From the NCBI GenBank assembly GCA_011009095.1, contig VTPC01007457.1, forward strand, positions 43,352 to 107,351: a stretch of 64,000 bases of DNA, read 5' to 3'. A program made the position numbers and the translations under genes. The notes under the pieces are model-generated. The model saw only the letters and a list, made by a program, of their open reading frames with translations. It did no database searches and was not told where the DNA came from. Source of the stretch: Ignelater luminosus (Eukaryota; Arthropoda; Insecta; Coleoptera; Elateridae). Below are positions 13,401 to 22,585 of the stretch, in pieces. Each line of letters starts with the position of its first letter. The stretch's first letter is position 1.

Positions 13401-16400
13401 AAGTTGATGCTGTTTCCATTTTAACAGTTTCTTTTAAAAATGTTCTAATTTTAGTTTTGCAATCTAGAGGCCAAGTCGTACCAGAATAGTAACTTTCAGA
13501 CTGTTAGCTTTACTAGTTTGCAAATAATCGAGTGTACCCGTTAAACGGGACGGATTCCGTTTTTTTTTTGTTCTAATCCCGTTATTATCAGTTTTAGTCC
13601 TATAGTACCTAAATACTTCTTTATTGAGAATCCTATAGGATATGGATTGGAGTAATCAAAAATTTTGAGTTCTATTTAACTAACAAAAGTCGACGTCGTC
13701 TCTGGGACAGATTGTTCTAAAGAATGTTTTAATTTCAGTTTTGCAATTAGTAAGCAGCATTACGAGTATATCAGAATGCTAAATCTCGATTGGATAGTTT
13801 TACTGGTTCCTCAAGAATTGAGAGTAGACCGTTAAAAGGGACACTCTGTATACGGAGTGTCTCTGAAATAAACGGAAATATTGATATAGTAGCTTTTTAA
13901 GCTAGAATTAGGGCTAGCTTCTTATATAAACCTAGATCCTAGAGTGCACCGTTTTCGAGATACAGAGTATCAGAGTTTTATTTAAAATTTCTTGTTTTCT
14001 CAATATCTCGGGTAGAATGATATATTAAAAGAAAGTTTTTCAAGTGGTATTTAGTCTTTGGTGTCTACTATCTACCATCATAGACAGACGTGTAGGCAGG
14101 CGGGGCCCAGGCCCCGGGCCCCGGGCCCCGCGCCTACTAAGGCCTTGCGGCAAGGCTTTCCCTTCTTATTTTAATTCTTGGCTAGAAGTTTCTAAGTAAG
14201 ACCCAATATTATTTACAACAGTTTAGTTTGGATGGTCAGCAGCTTTCAGAATTCTTTTATGCTTGTTTTTATGGCATTAACACGACATTGGGGTTACTGT
14301 TGTCAAGTTATAAATAGGTAGCAAGTAAGAGGTACCCAAACATCCTTTTTAGAATCATTACCAAGAAACTTCCCATGAGCCATGAATCATGCACCACGTT
14401 GCAAGTTTTTTGTGCCCTGCTCAGCCCATAGCTTGAATTTATTAGTCAGCGACATGGCTTCGTCGGTTTTATTGGCAATAACGTTCATTGAAGTTGATAA
14501 TTTTACTTTGAAATCCTCATTGGGAATGTCGCGTATCTTCCGTAAAAGCAGTGATATTTCAATTGAAATCTATCCACGACGCTCTAGAAAAGGTCATAGA
14601 AACAACAAAAGATCCAGCTATCAAGAGTGAAGGACTTTCACTTGCTGAGAATGAGTTCAGTTTTGATTTTAGTTTGTAGGCTGTAATTTGGTATAATTTA
14701 TTATCTGCAGTTGATAAAGTTAGCAAAAGCATGCAGAAAGAAGACGCTAATCTCTCTATAATAATGCAGCTATCGAAGGAGCTCAGAGATATCTACAGTC
14801 ATACAGAGAAGATGGGTTTTCACAAGCAAAAGAGACTGCACAGAATGCTATTCCAATTGAATTTAAACATAAACGGAGGCGAAAGTACCGAAAACTTCAT
14901 CTTTATGAAGGAGAAGCAAGTAGTTCAAGCGATCCTAAAGAAAAATTCTACGGGGAATTTTTCTTATGCATTTTAGATCAGGCACTCGTATCAATAGAAG
15001 AAAGATTCGTCCAAATTAATAAACGCAACGCTTACTTTGGGTTTTTACTAAACATGCAAAATATTAAAGAGATGGATGAAAACACGCTGGTCAAACACTG
15101 CATGGATTTAGACCTTTTGCTAAGAGATGGAGAAATAACAGACCTTGATGGACAAGAACTTCACCAAGAAATAAAGATGTTTTGTCATATGGTGAACTTA
15201 TCCTATCGAACACCTCTGGACTATCTACAACTTTTACATGAAACGAACGATACTTTTCCCAACTTGTACAGCTTTTTGCATAAATAATGTCGTAGTACAT
15301 TCTCTTAATAAATGAATTGATCAAAAACACGAAATCTGATTTAGCATTAATTACACACAATTTGTTTCCTAAGAGCCCATAAGACAACTTTGGATAATTA
15401 ATATGAAATTAAGGTTCATATATTTAGTTAATTGCTTCAATAAAGGAATGATTTGCGATATTATTTATGCAAAAAGCTGTACATAGCTCTCCGTATAATG
15501 CTGATAATGCCTGTACCTACTGCTTCAGCAGAACGAAGTTTTTCGAAACTAAAGCTAATAAAAGGTTATCTAAGGACTACGATGGGGCAGGAGAGACTTT
15601 GCAATTTGGGGCTTTTGAGCACTGAAAACGAGTTATGCGAGTTGATGGACTTTTCAGAAACAATTAAAGCAAGAAAAGTGAATTTTTAAAATTATTTTAA
15701 GAGTTGTTTCTTAATTACCTACCAACTACAATATGTACAAGGTCTGTTCAAAAAGTATCGCGAATTTTGAATTTCCGCGGGTTACGTATATTTGGTTTTC
15801 GATTTTTTTGTGGCGTTATGTTGGTACTCATGTCCCTCAATTATGCCGACAAGTTCGGCCATTTTGAATGTTCAGTTAATTTTTGACAGCTGTTTTGCTT
15901 GGACGTGTTTTGGTTCGTCTTCGATTTTTGCCTATTCTAAAACATGGATCAAAGAATCTGTATCAAATTTTGTGTGAAAAACAAAATTAAGTGCGCGGAC
16001 GCATTCCGAATGCTTACTGTGGCATATGGTGTAGCTCAGACCGAAGCAACGTTTATCGGTGGTACAAAATGTTCTCAGAGCGCCGAGAAGATGTGAACGA
16101 CGAAGAGCGTGCCGGACGCCCGAGCACGTCAACAACAGACGAAAACATTGATGAAGTGAAGAAAATAGTATTGGCCAATCGTCGAATCACCGTTAGAGAA
16201 GTTGCTGAGGACCTAAACATATCGATTGGCTTGTGCCATTCGATTTTTACCAATGATTTGGGCATGAGACGGGTTGCCGCGAAATTCGTACCAAGTTCGG
16301 TCTAATGTGAAGGTTTTGCTTACAGTTTTCTTCGATTGCGGGGGCGTGGTGCATCATGAGTTCTTGCCACAGGGTAGAACGGTCAATAACGAATATTACC

Positions 16401-18956
16401 TGCAAGTTATGCGCAATTTGCGCGAAGCAATCCGCCAGAAACGCCCGGATTTGTGGAAGAACAAAAATTGGCTTTTGCACCATGATAACGCCCCTGCTCA
16501 CACATCGTTGCTTGTGCGTGAATTTTTGGCCAAAAACAACACACTAAGAGGACCATGAAAGAACGACGCTACGCTACGATTGAGGAGATAAAGACGGCAT
16601 CGAAGGAAGAGCTGAACGAGATCACAAAAAAATGATTTTTTGAAGTGCTTCGAGGATTGGAAAAAACGTTGGCTCAAGTGTATAATATCTGATGGGGATT
16701 ACTTTGAAGGGGACAAAATAGATATTCATGAATAAATAAATAATTTTTGAAAAAACACAAAATTCGCGATACTTTTTGAACAGACCTCGTATGTATGTTA
16801 GTAACATTAAAAAATTATTAATCAACAGAAGTTTTATTATGGTTTTTTATAGAATTTACTCTACTATAGGGGTCCGCTGTAATTTTGCCCCGGGCCTCGT
16901 GCGAGCTAATGCAAACTTGCACTTTTCGAGGGAAGCAGTCACTTTTGGAGCTTCAAAACTCCATTCCAGCCCAATAAGGATGGAGTAGTTGGTGCTGAAG
17001 CGCAGTTCGCCGACTGTTGAATAGAAAATGGTGAAGTAATCGGTCGGTGGCGCTGAAAATGGTCGACGATGGTCGGATAAGTTGATGATGGTGTGGTTAG
17101 AGAGCGAAATAGTGAAAGAATTGTTGAAGACTGTTAACTTCAAGAGCTGGTTGGTTGAGAGTGAGGAGACAAAGGTTTCTTCCATGAAGTAAATGGGAGT
17201 TGGCTGATAGTGGGGAGATTGGTGTGTTATTGGCTGTTTTGAGGAATTGCGGAATGGACGGAGTATTGGTTTGGTTAATTGAAATTATAGGTAAGTACGT
17301 TAAACAAAACCTATCTGGTGGAGGATGGTCACTGCCTGTGGGAGACCTATACCTCGGGGTAAATGATGGAACATTTTTTACAAGAAGGGTTATTTTCGCA
17401 TAAAATGGAATTTCTCGAAGACCTGCAATATCAAAATTTAATTTCTTGGTTTGTATTACGTGAGTTTCAGTTACTGACACATTCATCATGAACGAAGATG
17501 TAGGAAGGTGCAACACATTTTTGGGAAACGCATGTTATACTAATGAGAAACATAATTATGTCGTTTTTGAAATCTATAAACAATGCAATGACAAAGATTA
17601 CTAATGTTTTTTCATTAACTGTGCCGTTTTCGAGTAAAATCAAATTGTTTTTCCAATATCATAAGAACAGTTTGAGATACAAAGATATTTTGTGTGTTGT
17701 AACTACAAGACACCTATTATTTTGCAAATTTCTATAGTTTTCAACCCTACCAGGGGACCAAACGCACCTTAATACCCGGTAACAAAACGGTACATTTGCG
17801 GACACGTTTATGTAGAATTCTCATTTGAAAATGATCACTGGTATCGTCTGATGAGGTTGATGTATCATATTGTATTTAAAATAGTCAGTAACTAAATTCT
17901 TTGATGTTGTTATTTGCTGAATTTATTCTTATTACTACGTTAGCAAACATTGAATCCAACATTTTATGCGTAACAAAAACATCACATGACAAAGAAAATG
18001 AGAAAAACGAAAACATTAAATTGCGACTGAAGCGAAGATTAGTACTAACTATAGGTGTAAATAATGGAAATAAAGATGTTTGAATAATACTTTTTATACA
18101 CCCTATACAACGTCATTTACTACAATAAAAAATTATTTTTGGTACTAGGTAAAGCTCTGGGATTCATTAATCTCAGAAATAAACTAGGATTGTTTATTTC
18201 TACAACTTTATAAATAATGAAACTTAAACAATGGACTTTGCTAATTAATCCATATAAAAATCCACAAAACAATACAAAAAGGTATTTTAACCAAAAGCAG
18301 GCAAAACTTTTATGGTCTTCATTTATGGTTAAATCTAAAGCCTCATTTTATTACTTTGAAAATAAACAAAACTAATACAGTAAATCCTTGCTGCTTAATA
18401 CCTTTATAAATAGCCGCGTTTAAAACTTATTTACACCGGTATTTGAGTTCTTTATCATCTTGAAATATCCAAGAAGATAACACGATAACACTAACCTGAG
18501 TTGAAATGTTTGAATGATATCTCCATCTATTTGTATGAAAGTATTTGACTGCGCAAACATGAATGTGTGTTCTTGCCCGGTTTCTTGAAATGTTAATTTT
18601 TCCCCTCTTTTCTGTAATGGAACTGATTCTCCCGTTTCTTCTGATGAATCTGTAACTAAATGAAAGATGTTATTATGCTGAATACTACAAAGCAGTAGAT
18701 ACTTACAGTGAGATCCAGCACAGTATCGCATGCAAAGAAGTTCAGTATCGAATCGATTTTTGTCATTTCCTGCACAGCCACCCCATATAAACATAACACA
18801 AGATTTTTTCTCAGGGTCGTAAGCCCATTTATAGATGGATCTGTTGCACGGACCTTTATCCGGGGGTCCAGGACATGGTTGTCCTCCCCCTTGGGGCAAT
18901 TGTCGTGCTAGCGCCGCCGCTAGCAGCGCGCTCATCCAGGGGAACACTGCCCACAT
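4455..18956 (-). CDS. axo: Axotactin-like neurexin-superfamily membrane protein
   Basis: Twenty-one coding exons, high to low: 18956-18707, 18655-18496, 12217-11998, 11943-11808, 11754-11470, 11414-10194, 10140-9792, 9738-9524, 9472-9299, 9239-9014, 8959-8709, 8653-8228, 8174-7965, 7814-7526, 7474-7158, 7103-6919, 6864-6610, 6555-6363, 6287-6067, 4723-4666, 4606-4455. Every junction is GT-AG, and the total of 5793 nt gives 1930 residues without a stop. Domains, approximate residues: signal peptide 1-20, Kunitz 28-80, LamG1 110-310, EGF1 315-350, LamG2 and LamG3 355-700, EGF2 703-742, fibrinogen-like CNCD segment about 890-945, LamG4 950-1120, EGF3 1123-1162, LamG5 1163-1372, EGF4 1378-1422, LamG6 1423-1576, transmembrane 1668-1690, acidic tail. 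Kunitz plus LamG/EGF is the layout known for Drosophila axotactin, a glial protein acting on axonal excitability. Orthology is inferred from architecture; a CASPR/Neurexin-IV relative is the alternative, but no discoidin domain is seen. Confidence 0.9.
4867..4998 (-). CDS. axo: Candidate alternative last exon, isoform ending in TPYA
   Basis: A 3' acceptor (GGTGTTCAG) ends at 4999. The following 132 nt are open in the frame set by exon 19 (donor GTAAGT at 6066, phase 0) and encode 43 residues with a proline-rich middle (KVPPPHSNPLATQLP), ending at TAG 4867-4869. Codon content looks like protein. It would replace the exons at 4723 and 4606, giving about 1904 residues. An internal donor (CATCAAG then GTACCA) could instead make a 36-nt cassette that also splices in phase 0 to 4723. 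There is no transcript evidence here; which form is used is inference. Confidence 0.6.
   Translation of the reverse strand, partial: VSQPIAVRGRIKVPPPHSNPLATQLPYKIDEVGSAELTSTPYA
5947..6287 (-). CDS. axo: Exon 19 read-through end (intron-retention isoform)
   Basis: Exon 19 has a strong donor (CTC then GTAAGT) at 6066, but if unused the frame runs on for 39 more residues to TAA at 5947-5949. Two AATAAA hexamers on the minus strand lie roughly 75-95 nt below that stop (plus-strand tttatt near 5852 and 5866), so an early-polyadenylated transcript is conceivable. The exon starts at acceptor 6288-6289 and carries the long Glu/Asp run. The extra residues (for example KANKIINISPYSKRYKC) have no known motif, so this may be only an untranslated intron. 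Confidence 0.4.
6121..6225 (-). repeat. Coding trinucleotide repeat, poly-Glu/Asp tract
   Basis: Plus-strand runs of ATC, TTC and CTC/TCC encode, on the minus strand, about 35 nearly consecutive Glu and Asp residues in the cytoplasmic tail (residues about 1806-1842). The repeat is imperfect. The plus-strand reading of the same DNA gives a His/Leu shadow frame at 6054-6293 that is not a gene. Confidence 0.85.
6610..6864 (-). CDS. axo: Transmembrane-segment exon of the axotactin-like gene
   Basis: This exon encodes a 23-residue hydrophobic stretch beginning IGQIVVIALSTFFVIIL, followed at once by basic residues (KQYRRRK), a typical stop-transfer signal for a type I membrane protein. It places the Kunitz, LamG and EGF modules outside the cell and about 240 residues inside (long isoform). 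Acceptor at 6865-6866 and donor GTATGT at 6609 are both strong, and the exon is a multiple of three (255 nt), so skipping it would keep the frame and yield a secreted form. Confidence 0.85.
7865..7950. repeat. Intronic copy of a GGACGTCC-containing dispersed repeat
   Basis: The 150-bp intron at 7964-7815 holds repeated gacgtc-type motifs: ggatgtccagtggacgtcc at 7881-7899, then tggacgttcacaggacgtc near 7920-7938. Read on the minus strand, the segment at 7900-7873 matches 57729-57756 at most positions (GGACGTCCAC, YGGAYATC, TTTTGA), so both belong to one family. No ORF or clear termini are visible. Confidence 0.6.
9769..9790. repeat. (TAA)n microsatellite in an axotactin intron
   Basis: About seven aat/taa units lie directly next to the donor of exon 7 (GTGATT at 9791). 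The tract sits at the 5' end of a 53-bp intron, so length changes here alter a substantial part of that intron. Confidence 0.8.
12218..13156. other. 3' part of axotactin intron 2, no gene
   Basis: Intronic sequence between the exon at 12217 and the foldback element. The minus-strand ORF at 12689-12907 has a faint resemblance (SLSAGSFSNLLKKYKPD) to the protease-RT junction of Gypsy polyproteins but too little to call. Nothing else recognised. Confidence 0.4.
13161..13848. mobile_element. 688-bp foldback MITE with TA target duplication
   Basis: Ends read CAGGGCGTTC on the left and, reverse-complemented, CAGAGTGTCC on the right, each preceded by TA (13159-13160 and 13849-13850). The left arm of roughly 130 bp is matched in inverted orientation twice: once at about 13430-13555 and again at about 13735-13848. 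Shared blocks include the ctctagattgcaaaac segment at 13251-13266 and its complement at about 13455-13470. There is no ORF. The TA duplication and CAGGGYGT termini suggest a Tc1/mariner-mobilised non-autonomous element. Confidence 0.7.
15269..15479 (+). mobile_element. 211-bp TA-duplicating MITE, copy 1, inside the hAT gene
   Basis: Terminal inverted repeats of about 24 bp begin CAGCTTTTTGCATAAATAA and end with the complement TTATTTATGCAAAAAGCTG. TA lies on each side (15267-15268 and 15480-15481). Removing the element and one TA restores the hAT reading PNLYIALRIML exactly, which fixes the boundaries. It has no coding capacity; the short ORF at 15091-15387 on the minus strand is an artefact of it. 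A second copy of the same length lies inverted at 29056-29266. Confidence 0.9.
15738..16789 (+). mobile_element. Internally deleted mariner element
   Basis: Terminal inverted repeats of about 30 bp (AGGTCTGTTCAAAAAGTAT...) flank 1052 bp with TA at 15736-15737 and 16790-16791. The transposase starts at 15944 (MDQRICIKF), shifts frame near 16040, then reads VYRWYKMFSERREDVNDEER, the HTH region, and VLLTVFFDCGGVVHHEF and LLHHDNAPAH. The segments that carry the first Asp (a TGDET-type motif) and the third Asp (SPDLAP-type) of the DD34D triad are both absent, removed at 16292-16300 and near 16543-16555. The second Asp (HHDN) remains. A one-base frameshift and stops add to the damage, so it cannot encode active transposase, but its termini look intact. 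Confidence 0.85.
16916..18495. other. 5' part of axotactin intron 2, no gene recognised
   Basis: Minus-strand ORFs at 16856-17185 and 17097-17516 are open but lack any domain, and the plus strand there is G-rich and pyrimidine-poor. They probably arise from base skew, possibly from an unidentified repeat. From 17520 to 18495 the sequence is AT-rich with nothing identified; tatacaccctataca near 18096 resembles the end of a TA-duplicating element. Confidence 0.4.
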
Positions 18957-18961
18957 GTTCC
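18707..18961 (-). CDS. axo: First coding exon: signal peptide and Kunitz domain
   Basis: The exon begins at an acceptor (a run of T then CAG) ending at 18962, so transcription starts in an unseen upstream non-coding exon. The first ATG inside the exon is at 18956-18954 and gives MWAVFPWMSALLAAALA, a good signal peptide. The in-frame ATG at 18977 lies in the polypyrimidine tract of the intron and is not the start. Six cysteines follow with Kunitz spacing (C-x8-C-x15-C-x7-C-x13-C-x3-C), one residue longer than BPTI between Cys4 and Cys5. The P1 position after the second cysteine is Asn in a GPCNRS context, not Lys or Arg. The exon ends in phase 1 at 18707. Confidence 0.85.
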
Positions 18962-20640
18962 CTGAAAAAAAACCCATAACATCTTAGATAATAAACTTCA
19001 GTTGCTTGCATGTCATTATCATTACTGATTCGATTTAAGAATCTCCAAGTTCAAAGTAAACAATCTGTTCAAACGCTAGATAATTGTTGAAATGCCCGTG
19101 TCTTAAAAACTCTTACCCGAAGATAAATGAACCAAACACAGCATATTACAACATGAAATGAATATTCCTAATCAACTTAATGTTTCAGACAACCTATCTC
19201 AGTTGATCTATAAAGTAAAAACTTCAAAATGTGTTTAATACACTTTACTAGTCAGGTGGTGGTCTTAGTCATGAATACGGATGTGCAGTCATAATAAAAA
19301 ACAAAACGCACAGAAAAGTATTAAATATAAATACTAATCAATCTAGGTATTAAAACTTCTTCCTAAGAAATTACTTAACTTCTCTCGCATTCCTTCAATA
19401 TTATCGAAAAGCAGTTAATCTAGACTTCTTAATAAATCAACAGATTTGCGTGAATTTCGGGTCTCTTGTGAACCAGTTATATCGAGTTCCCCTTATAACA
19501 AATAGACATAAGATAAGGTTATAAAAGAATATCACTTATTAATTCTTCAACGTAATTAATCCATTACTTCCTATCAAATTTAATTCGAAGATTAAGTGAT
19601 TAATTCGTATCAACAAATCAAAAGAAGTCAATAGTACTTAGTTTCGACAGTTTGAGAGAGATAGTCGGAATAATATTAGCCACAACAATTAAATTAAGCT
19701 AGAATGATTTCAATCTAAGAATAAAATGATAACGATAAGTATGGGATTTATTGATAAAAATAGAATTACACATATTATACAATACTATTGGTAACAATCA
19801 TCAATAAAATCAAATGACGGAAAAGAGCATGAACAGCAACTACAACCAATGTTGCTAGAGCTGGTGATAAATCTCCAGATCTGGGGATCTAACGTTTCCG
19901 ACTGTTTCTAAGGATGTGCGCCACTGTTATGGCAACAGTATGTTCATCCTCACTATGTGTTTTTCTCCAATAGAATAGAATATAACCCAGTGAAAGCTGC
20001 ATATACATAGCTACAAGCTAAGTATAAACTTAGCTTTATAACTTTATAAAAAAAGATGAGTTGATCTACCATCAGTCTGGTAAAATTTGAGATGCAACCC
20101 ACTACACACTATTTAATTACATTGTATCGTTCCTTCATTAAATATATTATAATGTCAAAAGAAGAAACAAAAAACAAGTTATCTAGGTTTCTTGGTGTTT
20201 CTAAAATGAAAAACAAGTTGAAATGACATGTGGAGATGAATAATGGGTTGCATCTTAAATTCTACTAGGCGCATCATCACTGGTGAATCATTATGTGTTA
20301 ATTATTCTTAACATTGTCTAGATTTCAGGTCATACAGATATGTGACTTTGATCGTCGGTACTAGAAGACTGAAGGTCATACAATTATCCAGATGCCGGCG
20401 ATCGTCTGCCGTTGTTTTCTGGGTTTTGTTTGTATGCTGAGAACGAGAGGTCGCATCGGGATGAGACTATAGTTAATGATCTAACTCGAGGTATTGACTA
20501 TCGTAAAACCAGTTACCAAAGATAGCAACCACTTTTACCGAAGATTACCGAATACCAAAATTATAGACAGTTTAGAGATACAACCATATTATTTATTCTG
20601 TACTCAAATCTCACCAAAACACAACCCTTACTTACTATTA
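18962..20640. other. Upstream intron/5' region of the axotactin-like gene
   Basis: The acceptor at 18962-18963 implies a non-coding first exon and promoter further up, but I could not place them. An imperfect inverted pair, aatttgagatgcaaccca near 20087 and tgggttgcatcttaaatt near 20245, brackets about 150 bp and may be a small foldback element. No coding potential. Confidence 0.4.
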
Positions 20641-22585
20641 TACGAGTACATACAGACAGGAGGTTCCAAATGGGATTGCAGGGGTGGAATCTTGATTGGC
20701 GCACGGACACACCATGATCTAAACACTTGCCATTAGTTTCTAACAAGAAAGATTTTGTTTTCTTGTAAATAGATTGCCGATATGGAAACCGTCCGCGATG
20801 GATACTAAGGTTTATATCTTTGTTGACGTACGATGGTGGAACTTCTTACCTATGCCACTATTTAGATAGCAGCCAGCAGAATATTCAGGTTTATAAGTAT
20901 CACTGTTTGTGCACGGTGGTGTAACTTCTTAAGTATGCTACTATCTAAACAGCTACTAGACGTGTCTAAAAAGCAAGGGTTGAGTTTTTTTTGCAAATGG
21001 GACAGAAGAGGCGGAAACCGCTTGCAGAGGGTGTTAAGGCTTATATCTCTGTTGGTGCACAGTGGTGCAACTTCTTACCTATGCCACTATTTAGACAACT
21101 ATCAGCAGTATCTAAAGAGCAAGATTTGGTTGTTTTGCAAATGAGACATCAAGAGTGGAAACCATCTGCGTGGAATATTAAGGTTTATAAGTATTACTGT
21201 TGGCGCACGGTAGTGCAACCTCCTATCTGTGCCACTATTTAGACAGCTACCAGCAGTGTCTAAAGAGCAGAGTTTGATTTCTTGCATATGGAACAAGGGG
21301 GTGGAAATCGCCCGAGAAGGATATTACAACTACTATCTTGATTGACGCACGGTAGTTACTATTTAGACGCTGCCAGCAGTGTCTAACGAGCAAAGCTTGA
21401 TTTATTGCAAATGGGATTGCGGGATTAGAAACCATCCGCGAAGACTATTAAGGTTTACAAGTATCACTGCTGGCGCAACTTCTTAACTTTGCCACTATTT
21501 AAACAGCTACTAGCAGTGTCTAAAGGGCAAAGGTTGGGTTTTTTGTAAATGAGACAGAAGAGGCAAAAACCGCTCGCGGAGGGTATTAAGGCTTATATCT
21601 CTGTTAGCGTACGGCGGTGCAACTTCTTACCTACGCCACTATTTAGACAACTATCAGCTGTGTCTAAAGAGCAAAGTTGGTTTTTTTGCAAATGGGACGG
21701 CAAGAGTGGAAACCATCTGCGTAGAATATTAATGTTTATAAGTACTACTGTTGGCGCACGGTGGTTTAACCTCCTATCTGTGCCACTATTTAGACAGCTA
21801 CCAGCAGTGTCTAAAGAGCAAAGTTTGATTTCTTGCATATGGAACAGAGGGGATGAAAATCACCCGAGAAGGATATTACAACTAGTATCTTGCAGTGCAA
21901 CTTCTCACCTCTATGTCACTATTTAGACGTTGCCAGCAGTGTCTAACGAGCAAAGCTTGGTTTATTGCAATGGGATTGCGAGAGTAGAAACCATCCGCGA
22001 AGACTATTAAGGTTTATAAGTAACACTGCTTGCGCAACTTATTAACTTTGCTACTATTTAAACAGCTACTAGCAGTGTCTAAAGGGCAAAGGTTGGGTTT
22101 TTTGCAAATGAGATAGAAGAGGCAAAAACTGAACACGGTGGTGCAACTTCTTACCTACGCCACTATTTAAACAACTATCCGCAGTATCTAAAGAGCAAGA
22201 TTTGGTTTCTTGCAAATGGCACATCAAGAGTGGAAACCATCTGCTTGGAATATTAAGGTTTGTAAGTATTACTGTTGGCGCACGGTGATGTACCTCTCAT
22301 CTCTGCCACTATTTAGACAGCTATCAGCAGTGTCTCAAGAGCAAAGTTTGATTTCTTGCATAAGAGACAGAGGAGGTGAAAATCGCCCGAGAAGTAATAT
22401 CTCGTTTGGCGCACGGTAGTGCTACTTCTCACCTCTATAGCACTATTTAGACGCTGCCAGCAGTGTCTACAGAGCAAAGTCTGATTTCTTGCTAATGGGA
22501 CAGCGGGGGTGGAAACCGCCCGTAAAGAATATTCTAAGGCTTACATCTTAATTGCCTCAAGGGGTACAACTTCTCATCTATAGCA
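20640..22585 (+). repeat. Tandem satellite with 4-monomer higher-order repeat
   Basis: About 14 monomers of roughly 110-150 bp share cactatttagacag, which recurs near 20856, 20936, 21085, 21233, 21358, 21493, 21636, 21783, 21918, 22051, 22161, 22306 and 22441. Monomers fall into types A-B-C-D that repeat in order. Equivalent monomers are about 550 bp apart (A 21085 and 21636; B 21233 and 21783; C 21358 and 21918; D 21493 and 22051), with a shortened third round. Each monomer carries an inverted repeat, TTTAGACA ... TGTCTAAA, around an 11-nt loop, perfect in type B. Older partial monomers extend to about 20640. The ORFs found here are by-products of the repeat. Confidence 0.85.

Larger units (their letters stand above)
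14095..16915 (+). mobile_element. Decayed hAT (ZMYM1-like) element, nested insertions
   Basis: Transposase pieces in order: FVPCSAHSLNLLVSD near 14408-14455, a middle section with stops, and the C-terminal dimerisation block ASAERSFSKLKLIKGYL near 15520-15570, typical of hAT transposases. The N-terminal half is missing and there are several frameshifts, so it is dead. The G/C-rich block at 14099-14136 and the gccccgggcct segment at 16889-16899 look like the subterminal repeats of this hAT group; exact ends and the 8-bp duplication were not resolved. A 211-bp MITE (15269-15479) splits the coding frame, and a mariner (15738-16789) sits just after the transposase stop. The whole lies in axotactin intron 2. 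Confidence 0.75.

Noticed and set aside
16856..17516. Two overlapping minus-strand ORFs in axotactin intron 2
   Set aside because: No domain, no splice context, low-complexity composition caused by strand base skew.
18957..18977. Upstream in-frame ATG at 18977 as the axotactin start
   Set aside because: It lies in the T-rich acceptor tract just before CAG at 18962-18964; the ATG at 18956 follows the splice site and begins a proper signal peptide.
21549..21926. 125-codon ORF and its neighbours in the satellite
   Set aside because: They follow the tandem repeat units and have no conserved start, domain or codon bias.
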